Position numbers and translations under genes: made by a program
From: an uncultured bacterium
Lineage (GTDB): Bacteria; Verrucomicrobiota; Lentisphaeria; Victivallales; UBA1829
Reading direction: 5' to 3'
Assembly (NCBI GenBank): GCA_900548385.1
Contig: URKJ01000012.1
Location: 32,550 to 96,549 of the forward strand
Length of the DNA: 64,000 nt
Shown here: positions 17,408 through 25,603 of the stretch, piece by piece
How the letters are laid out: the number at the start of each line of letters is the position of its first letter
Numbering within the stretch: position 1 is the stretch's first letter
Notes under the pieces: generated by a model
Databases searched by the model: none
The model's input: the letters and a program-made list of their open reading frames with translations, nothing else
What the model was told of the DNA's origin: nothing

Positions 17408-17686
17408 ATGGGAGCCGTCTCAAGAACGACAGAATGCACAATAAAAAACAAACTGGGCCTTCATGCAAGACCGGCGTCCCTGTTTGTGCAGACCGCATCG
17501 AAATTCGACAGCGATATTACCGTTTCAAAAGATGCGGAAACCGCAAACGGAAAGAGTTTGATGAGTATGCTTGTTCTTTCTGCCGCCTGCGGTTCCAAAC
17601 TCACGATCACCGCCTGCGGACATGACGCAGAAGATGCACTCAAGGCTCTTAACGATTTGGTTGACAGACGATTCGATGAAGAATGA
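17408..17686 (+). CDS. ptsH: Phosphocarrier protein HPr
   Basis: A 92-residue HPr. L-G-L-H-A-R-P-A-S-L-F contains the His that accepts phosphate from enzyme I, and N-G-K-S-L-M-S-M matches the regulatory Ser46 region. The ATG at 17408 is chosen because AGGAAAGGG lies 9 bases upstream and it gives the normal HPr length; an ATG at 17401 is in another frame. The enzyme I gene overlaps its 3' end by 11 bases. No sugar-specific enzyme II is in the window, so the pair may serve regulation or enzymes encoded elsewhere. Confidence 0.93.
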   Translation: MGAVSRTTECTIKNKLGLHARPASLFVQTASKFDSDITVSKDAETANGKSLMSMLVLSAACGSKLTITACGHDAEDALKALNDLVDRRFDEE

Positions 17687-19502
17687 TGCAACAGTTGGTT
17701 CCACCGTTCCGCAGTTGCCGCCTGAAGCGCGAAAAGAAGTGATGTATCACGGCATTCCGGCTTCTTCCGGGATCGCCATCGGAATCGCGCTGATTGTCGG
17801 CAGAGTCGGCCGCTCCTCCCTGGATGTTGAACCGAAACCGATCACGGAATCGGAGGTCCCCTGCGAGATTTCCCGTTTCACGGCGGCGCTTGACAGAACC
17901 CGGCGCCAGATCATGGAGTTGCAGTCCCGTGTCAAATCCTCGCTGGCTTCCGAAGAAGCCAGTATTTTCGATGCTCATCTGCTGATCGTTGACGATAAAG
18001 TGCTGACGCAGGAGGTGATTGAGGGCATCCGCAAGGAACTCCAGGCGGCGGATGTGGTGTTCGCGCGGATTATTCAGCGGTATGTTTCCGCAATTTCCGC
18101 GGTCGATGACCAGTATCTCAAAGAACGCGCTTCCGACGTTGCCGACGTCGCATACCGTATTTTGGATAACCTCAGCGGGGAAGAACGGCAGCTTCTGGAC
18201 CGGCTTCCCGGACAGAGAATCCTGATTTCCAAAGATCTGGCGCCGTCCGACACCGCGATGCTTGACCGTGAAAATGTACAGGCATTTGCAACGGAGACTG
18301 GAAGCCGGACTTCCCACACCGCGATTCTGGCGCGTTCCATGCGCATTCCGGCGGTCGTAGGGGTTCCCGGACTGCTTGCCGGCATTCACAACGGGGATGT
18401 GCTGATTATTGACGGGTACGCCGGCACGATTATCACCAATCCTGCACAGGAGACACTGGAACTCTATGCCCAGAAAGAGGTTTCCAAAGAACAGTTCTTC
18501 AATGAACTGCAGCAGGAAAGTTCGCTTCTGCCTGAAACCATCGACGGATACCGGATTCATCTTGCCGCCAATCTTGACGACTCCGGAAATATCGGCGAGG
18601 TCCATAAATCCGGAGCATCGGGAATCGGACTGTTCCGCACGGAATATCTGTTCATGGGGAACCGGATTCCGACGGAAGAGGAGCAATTCGAAGTTTACCG
18701 GAGAATCGCGGAGGGGATGAACGGCGAGGCGACCATTATCCGGACGCTGGATCTCGGCGGCGACAAGCTTTCTTCGCTGATCAATGTCACGCACGATGCG
18801 AACCCGTTTCTCGGACAGCGGTCGATCCGGCTGTGTCTGGCTTATCCCGAATTGCTGATTCCCCAGCTCCGTGCGATCCTCCGGGCAAGCGTGTTCGGGC
18901 ATATCCGCATGATGTTTCCGATGGTCACCTGCGAGGACGAGATCGACCAGCTGCTGGAAATTCTCGACAGGGTCCGGGAAGAGCTGCGGGCGGAGAAAAA
19001 GAAATTTGATGAACATCTGGAAGTCGGCATCATGGTGGAAACTCCCGCCGCCGCGCTGTTTGCGGAGCATCTTGCCCGGAAAGTCGATTTCTTCAGCATC
19101 GGGACCAATGACCTTGTTCAGTATACAATGGCGGTGGACCGCGGCAATGAAAAGATTGCCTTCCTGTACCGTCCGGCGCACCCGGTGATCCTGATGCTGA
19201 TTGACCGGATCGTCAAGGCGGCGAATGCCGCGGGGATCTGGGTCAGCGTCTGCGGGGAAATGGCATCGGATCCCCGGTTCATTCCGCTGCTGATCGGGCT
19301 CGGAGTGCAGGAGCTCAGCATGAGCACGGGATCGCTCGGCGTTGCCCGCCGTGTGATCCGCAGTCTCCGCATGTACGAAGCGGAGCAGTTCGCGGAGGAA
19401 GCGATGAAGTGCGGCGATCACCGGCAGGTTCTGGATATGTCGGATGCGTTTTTGCAGCGGGTCGCCCCCGATGTCGTAAGTCTCGCCATGAAAGGTGTTT
19501 AA
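17676..19502 (+). CDS. ptsI: Phosphoenolpyruvate-protein phosphotransferase (enzyme I)
   Basis: Enzyme I takes phosphate from phosphoenolpyruvate and passes it to HPr. The phospho-His motif is T-G-S-R-T-S-H-T-A-I-L-A-R near residue 210, followed by the PEP-binding barrel with G-L-F-R-T-E-Y-L-F-M near 320, M-F-P-M-V near 415, G-I-M-V-E-T-P-A near 450, F-S-I-G-T-N-D-L-V-Q-Y near 475 and V-C-G-E-M near 525. The chosen start (608 residues) overlaps ptsH. An internal ATG at 17742, giving MYHGIPASSG and 586 residues, fits the usual enzyme I N-terminus better and has GAAAAGAAG before it; either may be used. Confidence 0.95.
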   Translation: MKNDATVGSTVPQLPPEARKEVMYHGIPASSGIAIGIALIVGRVGRSSLDVEPKPITESEVPCEISRFTAALDRTRRQIMELQSRVKSSLASEEASIFDAHLLIVDDKVLTQEVIEGIRKELQAADVVFARIIQRYVSAISAVDDQYLKERASDVADVAYRILDNLSGEERQLLDRLPGQRILISKDLAPSDTAMLDRENVQAFATETGSRTSHTAILARSMRIPAVVGVPGLLAGIHNGDVLIIDGYAGTIITNPAQETLELYAQKEVSKEQFFNELQQESSLLPETIDGYRIHLAANLDDSGNIGEVHKSGASGIGLFRTEYLFMGNRIPTEEEQFEVYRRIAEGMNGEATIIRTLDLGGDKLSSLINVTHDANPFLGQRSIRLCLAYPELLIPQLRAILRASVFGHIRMMFPMVTCEDEIDQLLEILDRVREELRAEKKKFDEHLEVGIMVETPAAALFAEHLARKVDFFSIGTNDLVQYTMAVDRGNEKIAFLYRPAHPVILMLIDRIVKAANAAGIWVSVCGEMASDPRFIPLLIGLGVQELSMSTGSLGVARRVIRSLRMYEAEQFAEEAMKCGDHRQVLDMSDAFLQRVAPDVVSLAMKGV

Positions 19503-19520
19503 TACAACTAAGGAACAAAA

Positions 19521-20024
19521 ATGGGAACCAAAGTAAAACTGACAACAGGAATGGGTGATATTGAGCTGGAGCTCTTTGATAAGGAGACTCCGGTCACCGT
19601 CCGTAATTTTCTTGATTATGTGAAGAGCGGCCACTACAACGGTACGATCTTCCACCGTGTTATCGACGGTTTCATGATCCAGGGCGGCGGTATGGATGCC
19701 GATATGAACGAACTTGACACCGAACCGCCGATTAAGAACGAGGCGCATGTCGCTCCTTCCAACAAACGCGGCACTGTCGCAATGGCGCGAACCAACGTGG
19801 TGGACAGCGCCACGGCGCAGTTCTTCATCAATCTTGTGGACAATGATTTTCTTGATCATAAGTCCAAATCGCCGTCGGGTTACGGCTACTGCGTTTTCGG
19901 CAAGGTGACAAAGGGAATGAATGTCGTCGATAAGATCGGCAAAGTCGAAACGGGACCGTACGGCTATCATGACGATGTTCCGGTGGAACCTGTTGTTATC
20001 GAACGCGCGGAAGAGCTTTCCTGA
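19521..20024 (+). CDS. ppiB: Cyclophilin-type peptidyl-prolyl cis-trans isomerase
   Basis: A 167-residue cytoplasmic cyclophilin that speeds proline isomerisation during folding. F-H-R-V-I-D-G-F-M-I-Q-G-G-G near residue 45 holds the catalytic Arg, and A-T-A-Q-F-F-I-N-L-V near 95 and F-G-K-V near 130 line the active site. There is no signal peptide. AAGGAA precedes the ATG. It starts 18 bases after ptsI and is followed by a clear terminator, so it may be the last gene of the ptsH-ptsI transcript. Confidence 0.93.
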   Translation: MGTKVKLTTGMGDIELELFDKETPVTVRNFLDYVKSGHYNGTIFHRVIDGFMIQGGGMDADMNELDTEPPIKNEAHVAPSNKRGTVAMARTNVVDSATAQFFINLVDNDFLDHKSKSPSGYGYCVFGKVTKGMNVVDKIGKVETGPYGYHDDVPVEPVVIERAEELS

Positions 20025-20050
20025 CGGAGCTTCCGGAATGCGCGGTCCGG

Positions 20051-20092
20051 TCCGGCATTTTGACAGAAGTCGTCAATGCCGGATTTTTCTTT
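20051..20092 (+). terminator. Rho-independent terminator after ppiB
   Basis: TCCGGCATT (20051-20059) pairs with AATGCCGGA (20075-20083), followed by TTTTTCTTT. The remaining gap to adk (20093-20268) contains only minor inverted repeats (for example TTCCGG/CCGGAA near 20196) and no reading frame I believe. Confidence 0.9.
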
Positions 20093-20268
20093 AATAAGAA
20101 CCGGAAAAATCATCAGATCCGCGCCGGTTTTACAATAAGGTCCGAAACAGATCAAGATGTTCCAGTATGGACGGCGTCGTCGTGTTCCTTTTTATTTCCG
20201 GTTTTCCCGGAATGATGGACAATATTGGTGATTTTTTGGTTTTCTTTCCGTGCAGTGCATTTCTTTTA

Positions 20269-20297
20269 TTGACAGAATGGGGAAACGGTTGTAAATT
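20269..20297 (+). promoter_or_regulatory. Promoter of adk-map-infA
   Basis: TTGACA (20269-20274), a 17-base spacer and TAAATT (20292-20297), 45 bases before the adk start. Confidence 0.65.
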
Positions 20298-20342
20298 ATA
20301 GGATTATAAAAAATTTTAACTTTATTCAATGAGGAAGTGAAA

Positions 20343-20996
20343 ATGATCACGAAAAAGAATATCGTTCTTCTCGGCCCTCCGGGAGCGGGAAAAGGTACAC
20401 TCTCTGAAATTCTTCTGAGAGATGAGAATCTTGCACATGTTTCCACGGGAGACATTTTCCGCGCCGAGATCGGAAAAGGAAGCGAAATCGGAAAACTGGC
20501 GAAGAGTTATATTGACGCAGGAAAACTGGTTCCCGATGAAGTCGTTGCCGATATGGTCGCCGGAAAACTGATCTCCGAAGAGTGCGCGAACGGATTTCTG
20601 CTTGATGGTTTTCCGCGCACGATCAAACAGGCGGAACTGCTGGAAGCCGCGCTTGCAAAAGCCGGAAAAAAACTGGATGCCGTTGTTCTGTTCGATGCTC
20701 CGGAAGAGCTGCTGATCCAGAGACTCACGGCCCGTCTTACCTGCCGTAAATGCGGTGCAAGCTACAACAGAATCTTCTCCAGACCGAAACAGGAAGGCGT
20801 TTGCGATTCCTGCGGCGGAGAGCTCTACCAGCGTACCGACGACTCTTTGGAAACGGCGAAGAACCGTCTTTCCGTTTACAAGGAACAGACGTTCCCGCTG
20901 ATCGAATACTATACCGGAAAATCCCTGCTTTCGAAAATAGATTCCTCGCTTCCCAAAGCCGAGGGATATGCCGCGCTCCGCGCGATTCTGAGCTGA
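20343..20996 (+). CDS. adk: Adenylate kinase
   Basis: A 217-residue long-form adenylate kinase (ATP + AMP to 2 ADP). The P-loop is G-P-P-G-A-G-K-G-T near residue 10; D-G-F-P-R-T near 83 binds AMP. The lid carries a Cys4 zinc site, C-R-K-C and C-D-S-C near residues 126-150, as in many Gram-positive and PVC enzymes. The ATG at 20343 is preferred over GTG at 20337 because GAGGA lies 7 bases before it. It leads an adk-map-infA group, a remnant of the ribosomal spc operon order (secY-adk-map-infA), here without secY. Confidence 0.95.
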   Translation: MITKKNIVLLGPPGAGKGTLSEILLRDENLAHVSTGDIFRAEIGKGSEIGKLAKSYIDAGKLVPDEVVADMVAGKLISEECANGFLLDGFPRTIKQAELLEAALAKAGKKLDAVVLFDAPEELLIQRLTARLTCRKCGASYNRIFSRPKQEGVCDSCGGELYQRTDDSLETAKNRLSVYKEQTFPLIEYYTGKSLLSKIDSSLPKAEGYAALRAILS

Positions 20997-21000
20997 TAAA

Positions 21001-21765
21001 ATGGGCAGAGATTACATCATTCATACGCCGGAGGAGATCGCGCATATCCGCGTTGCCGCGGCGATGGCGGGCAAGGCGCGCGATCGGATCGCGGAGTTCA
21101 TCCGTCCGGGAATGAGTACCAAAGAGCTGGATATGGTCGCCGGAGAGGTCATTGCCTCCATGGGCGGCCGGTGTGCGTTTCTGGGGTATCACGGATATCC
21201 CGGAAACATCTGTATTTCCGTGAATGATGAGGTCGTTCACGGAATCGGCGATCCCAACCGCTTTATCCTGAAAGGCGATCTCGTCAGTATTGACATCGGT
21301 GTTGACTATGAGGGCGGGATCGGCGATACCGCACTTACTGTTTATGTGGGAGACGAACCGGTTCCGGCGGAAGACCGGAAGCTGATGGACGTGACCCGCG
21401 AAGCGTTGGAAGCCGGGATCAAGGCGGCGCTGCCGGGCAATTACATCCGTGATATTTCCGCCGCGGTTCAGCAGGTTGCCAAAAAGAACGGTATTGCAGT
21501 TGTCCGTGATTTTGTCGGACACGGTTGCGGAGTCAAGCTGCACGAACCGCCGGAGGTTCCCAATTATGTGACTCCGATGCGCGGTCCGCGCCTGCAGCCG
21601 GGCATGGTCCTTGCGATTGAACCGATGTTCAATCTCGGCACTTATAAAGTCTATGTGGAACGCAATCAATGGACGGTCCGCACCCGCGACGGCAGAAAAT
21701 CGGCTCATTTTGAGCATATGGTCCTTATCACAAATGAACAACCGGAGGTTTTAACCCGTGCCTAA
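21001..21765 (+). CDS. map: Methionine aminopeptidase type I
   Basis: A 254-residue enzyme that removes the initiator methionine. All five metal ligands are visible: Asp in D-I-G-V-D-Y near residue 96, Asp in G-D-T-A near 108, His in G-H-G-C-G near 172, Glu in A-I-E-P-M near 204 and Glu in F-E-H-M near 236. N-terminal zinc-finger extensions are absent. It lies 4 bases after adk and its stop overlaps infA. Confidence 0.96.
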   Translation: MGRDYIIHTPEEIAHIRVAAAMAGKARDRIAEFIRPGMSTKELDMVAGEVIASMGGRCAFLGYHGYPGNICISVNDEVVHGIGDPNRFILKGDLVSIDIGVDYEGGIGDTALTVYVGDEPVPAEDRKLMDVTREALEAGIKAALPGNYIRDISAAVQQVAKKNGIAVVRDFVGHGCGVKLHEPPEVPNYVTPMRGPRLQPGMVLAIEPMFNLGTYKVYVERNQWTVRTRDGRKSAHFEHMVLITNEQPEVLTRA

Positions 21766-21976
21766 AGATGACGTCATAAAAGTAGAGGGTGTAGTAAAGG
21801 AACTGCTCCCCAACACCATGTTTAAAGTGGAACTGTCGAACGGACATTGCGTTCTCGCCCACATCAGCGGCAAGATGCGTCTGAATTTCATCCGTATTCT
21901 TCCCGGTGACGCCGTGACGCTTGAAATGTCGCCTTACGATCTGACGAAGGGCAGAATCGTGTTCCGCCAGAAATAA
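21758..21976 (+). CDS. infA: Translation initiation factor IF-1
   Basis: A 72-residue S1/OB-fold protein that binds the ribosomal A site during initiation. The sequence P-K-D-D-V-I-K-V-E-G-V-V...N-T-M-F-K-V-E-L-x-N-G-H...H-I-S-G-K-M-R-x-N-F-I-R-I-L-P-G-D is diagnostic. It starts at GTG, overlaps the end of map by 8 bases and has GGAGG 9 bases upstream. Confidence 0.97.
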   Translation: MPKDDVIKVEGVVKELLPNTMFKVELSNGHCVLAHISGKMRLNFIRILPGDAVTLEMSPYDLTKGRIVFRQK

Positions 21977-22024
21977 GCCGGATGGAAATACGCAGGAAAA
22001 AATAAAAATTTTTCAGATTTCCAT

Positions 22025-22052
22025 TTGACTTTTTCAAAGAATGATGTATCTT
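22025..22052 (+). promoter_or_regulatory. Promoter of tRNA-Lys
   Basis: TTGACT (22025-22030), a 16-base spacer containing GAATGATG, and TATCTT (22047-22052), 35 bases before the tRNA. Confidence 0.65.
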
Positions 22053-22086
22053 ATAGACATCTGCCAAAGATAAGATGAACTCGAGT

Positions 22087-22162
22087 GAGTCGGTAGCTCA
22101 GTCGGTAGAGCATCGCCCTTTTAAGGCGGTGGTCCCGGGTTCGAGCCCCGGCCGACTCACCA
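22087..22162 (+). tRNA. tRNA-Lys (anticodon TTT)
   Basis: A 76-nt cloverleaf. The acceptor stem GAGTCGG (22087-22093) pairs with CCGACTC (22152-22158), followed by A and an encoded CCA. The D arm is GCTC-loop-GAGC. The anticodon arm has the loop CTTTTAA with anticodon TTT. The T arm is CCGGG-TTCGAGC-CCCGG. No other tRNA is adjacent. Confidence 0.97.
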
Positions 22163-22271
22163 TTTATTTCTCCAGTCTTATGAACCATGCCGGTTATCCG
22201 CTTTTGCAGACATGTTTTCATCCGTTCCGCAAATCCGCCGTTTGCCGGTCTTATTTCCGGAGTCAAATTCC

Positions 22272-22898
22272 ATGAGTGATATACAGCGTCTCGGAATCGC
22301 CCTGATCCTTTCCGGTCCCAGCGGATCGGGAAAGTCAAGCATTTGCAAGGAAGTGATGAAACGTCACCCCGATGTGACATTTTCGATCTCCTGCACCACA
22401 CGCGCCCCGCGCGGTACGGAGCAGGACGGCGTGGATTACCATTTTCTTTCCCGTGATGAATTCAAGGCGAAGATCGAAGCGGATGAATTTATCGAATATG
22501 CCGAAGTTCACGGCAATTTCTACGGCACCCTGAAATCCGAGGTCGTGAACCGTGTGACGAAAGGGATTGACGTGATTCTTGACATTGATGTTCAGGGGGC
22601 CGCGAAAGTGCACGAGCTCTGCCGGACCGATGAAGTTTTCCGCGATTGTGCGGAATTTGTGTTTGTCACTCCACCCTCCCATGCCGAGCTGGAGCGGCGT
22701 CTGCGCGGCCGCGGGACCGATGCTGAAACGGTTATTTTAAAGCGTTTGGAGAATTCCAGACTTGAAATTTCCCGCTGGAGGGAGTATTCGTATCTCCTGA
22801 TAAACGATGATTTCGGGAGCGCGGTGGAGAGATTCAACGCTCTGCTCCTCGCATTCAGAATGTCCACCAAACGATGGAAAGAGGATATCAATGTCTGA
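22272..22898 (+). CDS. gmk: Guanylate kinase
   Basis: A 208-residue kinase (ATP + GMP to ADP + GDP). The P-loop is S-G-P-S-G-S-G-K-S-S near residue 14. The GMP-binding region shows C-T-T-R-A-P-R-G-T-E-x-D-G-V-D-Y-H-F near 42 and G-N-F-Y-G-T near 82. D-I-D-V-Q-G-A is the Walker-B-like strand near 108. The ATG at 22272 follows GGAG. The next gene, coaC, overlaps by 8 bases, so the two are translated together. Confidence 0.95.
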   Translation: MSDIQRLGIALILSGPSGSGKSSICKEVMKRHPDVTFSISCTTRAPRGTEQDGVDYHFLSRDEFKAKIEADEFIEYAEVHGNFYGTLKSEVVNRVTKGIDVILDIDVQGAAKVHELCRTDEVFRDCAEFVFVTPPSHAELERRLRGRGTDAETVILKRLENSRLEISRWREYSYLLINDDFGSAVERFNALLLAFRMSTKRWKEDINV

Positions 22899-23436
22899 CC
22901 CTGATGCTGTTCTTCTCGGCGTGACCGGCGGAGTTGCCATTTATAAAGCCGCGGATCTCTGCTCCAAATTGTCCGCCGCCGGATACGATGTTCATGTGAT
23001 GATGACCGATTCCGCGCGTCATCTGATCTCCGATAAACTGTTTTTCACGCTTTCCCGCAATCCGGTGATTTTTGATCTCTGGGATACTCCCACATGGAAG
23101 CCGGGTCATATTGAGATTTCCGAACTGGCGTCCCTGATGGTGATTGCACCCTGTACGGCGAATTTCCTGGGAAAATACGCCAACGGGATCGCCGATGATG
23201 CACTCACCACGTCCGCAATCGCGTATCAGGGAGCCGTTCTCCTGGCACCCGCGATGAATACACGCATGTGGCAGAATCCGGCGGTTCAGCGCAACTGCGC
23301 GACGCTGCGTGCACAAGGCGTCCATTTTGTCGGTCCCGGCAAGGGACGTCTTGCCTGCGGAGACAATGGCGAGGGCCGGATGGCGGAAGTCTCCGAAATT
23401 CTGGAAGCGATCGAATCCATCCGCAAAAACGCCTGA
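22891..23436 (+). CDS. coaC: Phosphopantothenoylcysteine decarboxylase (flavoprotein)
   Basis: A 181-residue FMN-dependent enzyme of coenzyme A synthesis that decarboxylates 4'-phosphopantothenoyl-cysteine. G-V-T-G-G-V-A-I-Y-K-A near residue 10 binds FMN; H-I-E-I-S near 73 holds the catalytic His; A-P-A-M-N-T-R-M-W near 117 is the PAMN motif; G-R-L-A-C-G-D-N-G-E-G-R-M near 152 contains the active Cys. In most bacteria this is the first half of a fused CoaBC; here the CoaB synthetase half is absent and must be elsewhere. It overlaps gmk. Confidence 0.9.
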   Translation: MSDPDAVLLGVTGGVAIYKAADLCSKLSAAGYDVHVMMTDSARHLISDKLFFTLSRNPVIFDLWDTPTWKPGHIEISELASLMVIAPCTANFLGKYANGIADDALTTSAIAYQGAVLLAPAMNTRMWQNPAVQRNCATLRAQGVHFVGPGKGRLACGDNGEGRMAEVSEILEAIESIRKNA

Positions 23437-23447
23437 CGGGGTTTGCA

Positions 23448-24257
23448 ATGTCCGCTTCGACCGTTCATCTGAATGCTCCGGAAATTCATCTGGGGGCGGT
23501 TTCCAAGACCCGGCTGACGGCGTTCTGGAATCATTTGACGCTGGGTGGATACTACTGGCGGCTTTATCATCACACCGCCTGCGGAGCGGGAGTATTCCTT
23601 GATGGACAGAGGATTGAGCTGACGCCGGATAAGCTCTATCTGCTTCCGCCGAATTGCAATCTGAGAACATGGTCCGGCGGTGCGCCGGAGCAGCTCTATA
23701 TTCATTTTGAAGTGGAAAATATTTCCGGCAGCCGCGCTCATCTGGTGAATGCGATCGACCTTGAGGGATCGGGGTGTGTCGCGGTGATTCTGAAAGAGCT
23801 GCACGATTGTTTTGCCGCGGAGAATTGCCCGCCGGCGCGGCGCAAACTGCTTGGCCTATCCCTTGTCACAGCATCAATAGCGAAACTTCCGCCGGAAGCG
23901 TTTTCCGAGATCGACTGCGACCGCCGCATTATCGACGCCTGTGACTATATCCGTTCGAATATCGACAAAGAGATCAATCTTGCGACTCTTTCCCGGATTG
24001 CGGGACTTTCGGAAAATGTATTCCTGCGGGATTTCAAGTCCCAGACGGGCAGTACTCCGTATCAGTATCTTCTGCATGTCCGGTATACGCAGGCGGCGCG
24101 TCTGCTTCAGTTCGGAAACTGTACGATCGACGAGATTTGTTATTCAATCGGCGTCAACGACCGCTTTCATTTTTCCCGCACATTCAAGCGGATGTACGGC
24201 GTTCCGCCTGCGCAGTACCGCAAACATCTTCAGGAACACTCCGTATTTACGGAGTGA
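23448..24257 (+). CDS. AraC-family transcriptional regulator
   Basis: A 269-residue activator-type protein. Residues about 10-110 form a cupin-like ligand domain (G-A-G-V-F-L-D-G-Q; L-L-P-P-N). Residues 165-265 hold two helix-turn-helix motifs (L-A-T-L-S-R-I-A-G-L-S-E-N-V-F-L-R-D-F-K; I-D-E-I-C-Y-S-I-G-V-N-D-R-F-H-F-S-R-T-F-K). The ATG at 23448 is 11 bases after coaC, so it appears to ride on the gmk-coaC transcript, which is odd for a sugar-type regulator. The end of the gene contains CACTCCGT-ATTT-ACGGAGTG (24237-24256), a perfect hairpin over the stop codon. Its target is unknown. Confidence 0.85.
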   Translation: MSASTVHLNAPEIHLGAVSKTRLTAFWNHLTLGGYYWRLYHHTACGAGVFLDGQRIELTPDKLYLLPPNCNLRTWSGGAPEQLYIHFEVENISGSRAHLVNAIDLEGSGCVAVILKELHDCFAAENCPPARRKLLGLSLVTASIAKLPPEAFSEIDCDRRIIDACDYIRSNIDKEINLATLSRIAGLSENVFLRDFKSQTGSTPYQYLLHVRYTQAARLLQFGNCTIDEICYSIGVNDRFHFSRTFKRMYGVPPAQYRKHLQEHSVFTE

Positions 24258-24479
24258 TTCCGGTATGATTTACGGGCACATAAAGAGGCTATTTCAAAAG
24301 TTTTTAATTTCAATATATTCAGGGATAAATCCTTATTCTGAAGGATGGGCGTGTTCAGGCAAGAGCCTCCGTGGATATTCTGACGGCGGGGACCTTCAGG
24401 GAGCCTTCGGTTTGTTTCGGGAAACGTGCGGGATTTTGCCTCCGGACTCTCTTTTTTCTCTTTTTTTTCAAAAGGCCTA
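24258..24479. other. Non-coding gap before the GntR cassette
   Basis: I see no credible gene here. There is a small imperfect hairpin near 24323-24345 and a pyrimidine-rich run near 24440-24470. The last part leads into the perfect promoter at 24480. Confidence 0.5.
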
Positions 24480-24508
24480 TTGACAAAATTCGCAGAATGT
24501 TGTATAAT
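24480..24508 (+). promoter_or_regulatory. Consensus promoter of the GntR-pseudopilin-GH2 operon
   Basis: TTGACA (24480-24485), exactly 17 bases and TATAAT (24503-24508): a perfect sigma70 consensus. Such a strong promoter probably needs repression by the GntR protein it drives. Confidence 0.88.
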
Positions 24509-24556
24509 ATAAATAAATGACACAGTAACTCTACTAATATCAACTTCGGACGGAAA

Positions 24557-25588
24557 ATGGCGGATACGGCGGTTTCAGAATACATGAAAATACGGCGTTA
24601 TGTGGTCAATCTGATTTACAAAGCGCGCGGAAAATCAATTCAGGTCCCGACGATTTTGGAACTGGCGAAACAGTTTGGCGTAAGTCATGCGACGGTGAGC
24701 AAGGCGATGAAGGAGCTTACGACAGAGGGCTTTATCATCGGCCGGCGCGGTATCGGATCGTTCACGAATCCGCGTCTGAGTGCTGCCGGCGGTATCCGGG
24801 AGCTGCCGGTGATCGGGATTCTGATGGAGGACGGCATGGGGGTGCATTTCGACAAATACCTGGCACCCATTCTCGGGCAGATGCTTCAGCAGTTGGTCTG
24901 CCTGCCGGCGACGGTTCATCTCCTGACTCTGGGGAGCCTTGACCCTGAAGTTATGCACCGTGAGATTGTCAACGAGCAGCTCGACGGGCTCCTGTGGAAT
25001 TGTCCCGAGGAAAGAGGCGTTGAGGTTGCCCGGCGGCTGCGGAGGGACGGGCTCCCTGTTGTTCTTCTCGGGAAGAAAGCCGAGGGGCTCTCCTCCGCCA
25101 TGTTCGATTTTGAAGGATGGGGGATGGAGTGCGGAAAACAACTGCTGAAAGAGGGGCGGCGGAACGTCGTATTCCTGCCGGATGTGTTTCCGTGGAACCG
25201 TTCTTTCGGCGGAATTCGCGGAGTATACCGGGAAGCGGGCATTTCCCTCAATGAGAATTTGTTTCTGAAGGACAGCTTCTCCTGTCTGGAGGAGTTGAAG
25301 CGGGTGATTGCGTACGGAGTTCCTGTCGATGCGGTCTGCAATACGCTTTTTTCGGAAAACGAGGTGAATGACGTTTTGCTGGCGGCGGATCCGGGGATCG
25401 TCTCCCGGTGCTGTCTGGTTCAAAGCTCCCTTGCGGCGGCACCGCACCCGGGCTTTCACCGGATCATCTATGGACTGCCGTTCGAGGAACTGATCGGAGA
25501 AGGAGTGGCTTTGATGAGGCTGGCTCTGGAGAAAAAAGATTCTCCCGGAGAGTGCCGGAAGGTCAGGCTGCCGATGATAATAAAATAA
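24557..25588 (+). CDS. GntR-type regulator with sugar-binding (LacI-like) sensor domain
   Basis: A 343-residue regulator. Residues 8-75 are a winged helix of the GntR family (V-P-T-I-L-E-L-A-K-Q-F-G-V-S-H-A-T-V-S-K-A-M-K-E-L). The remainder is a periplasmic-binding-protein-like domain (P-V-I-G-I-L-M-E-D near 90; N-E-Q-L-D-G-L-L-W-N near 142; H-R-I-I-Y-G-L-P-F-E-E near 305), as in AraR-type sugar repressors. It is first in an operon with a pseudopilin (15 bases further) and a GH2 glycosidase, so it likely controls them in response to a GH2 product. An internal ATG 9 codons downstream is an alternative start. Confidence 0.9.
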   Translation: MADTAVSEYMKIRRYVVNLIYKARGKSIQVPTILELAKQFGVSHATVSKAMKELTTEGFIIGRRGIGSFTNPRLSAAGGIRELPVIGILMEDGMGVHFDKYLAPILGQMLQQLVCLPATVHLLTLGSLDPEVMHREIVNEQLDGLLWNCPEERGVEVARRLRRDGLPVVLLGKKAEGLSSAMFDFEGWGMECGKQLLKEGRRNVVFLPDVFPWNRSFGGIRGVYREAGISLNENLFLKDSFSCLEELKRVIAYGVPVDAVCNTLFSENEVNDVLLAADPGIVSRCCLVQSSLAAAPHPGFHRIIYGLPFEELIGEGVALMRLALEKKDSPGECRKVRLPMIIK

Positions 25589-25603
25589 CGGGAGGTGTTT
25601 TTT

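Noticed and set aside
17649..19970. A 773-codon minus-strand frame spanning ptsI and ppiB
   Set aside because: It crosses two well-supported genes, lacks any family motif and has no ribosome site; it is a shadow.
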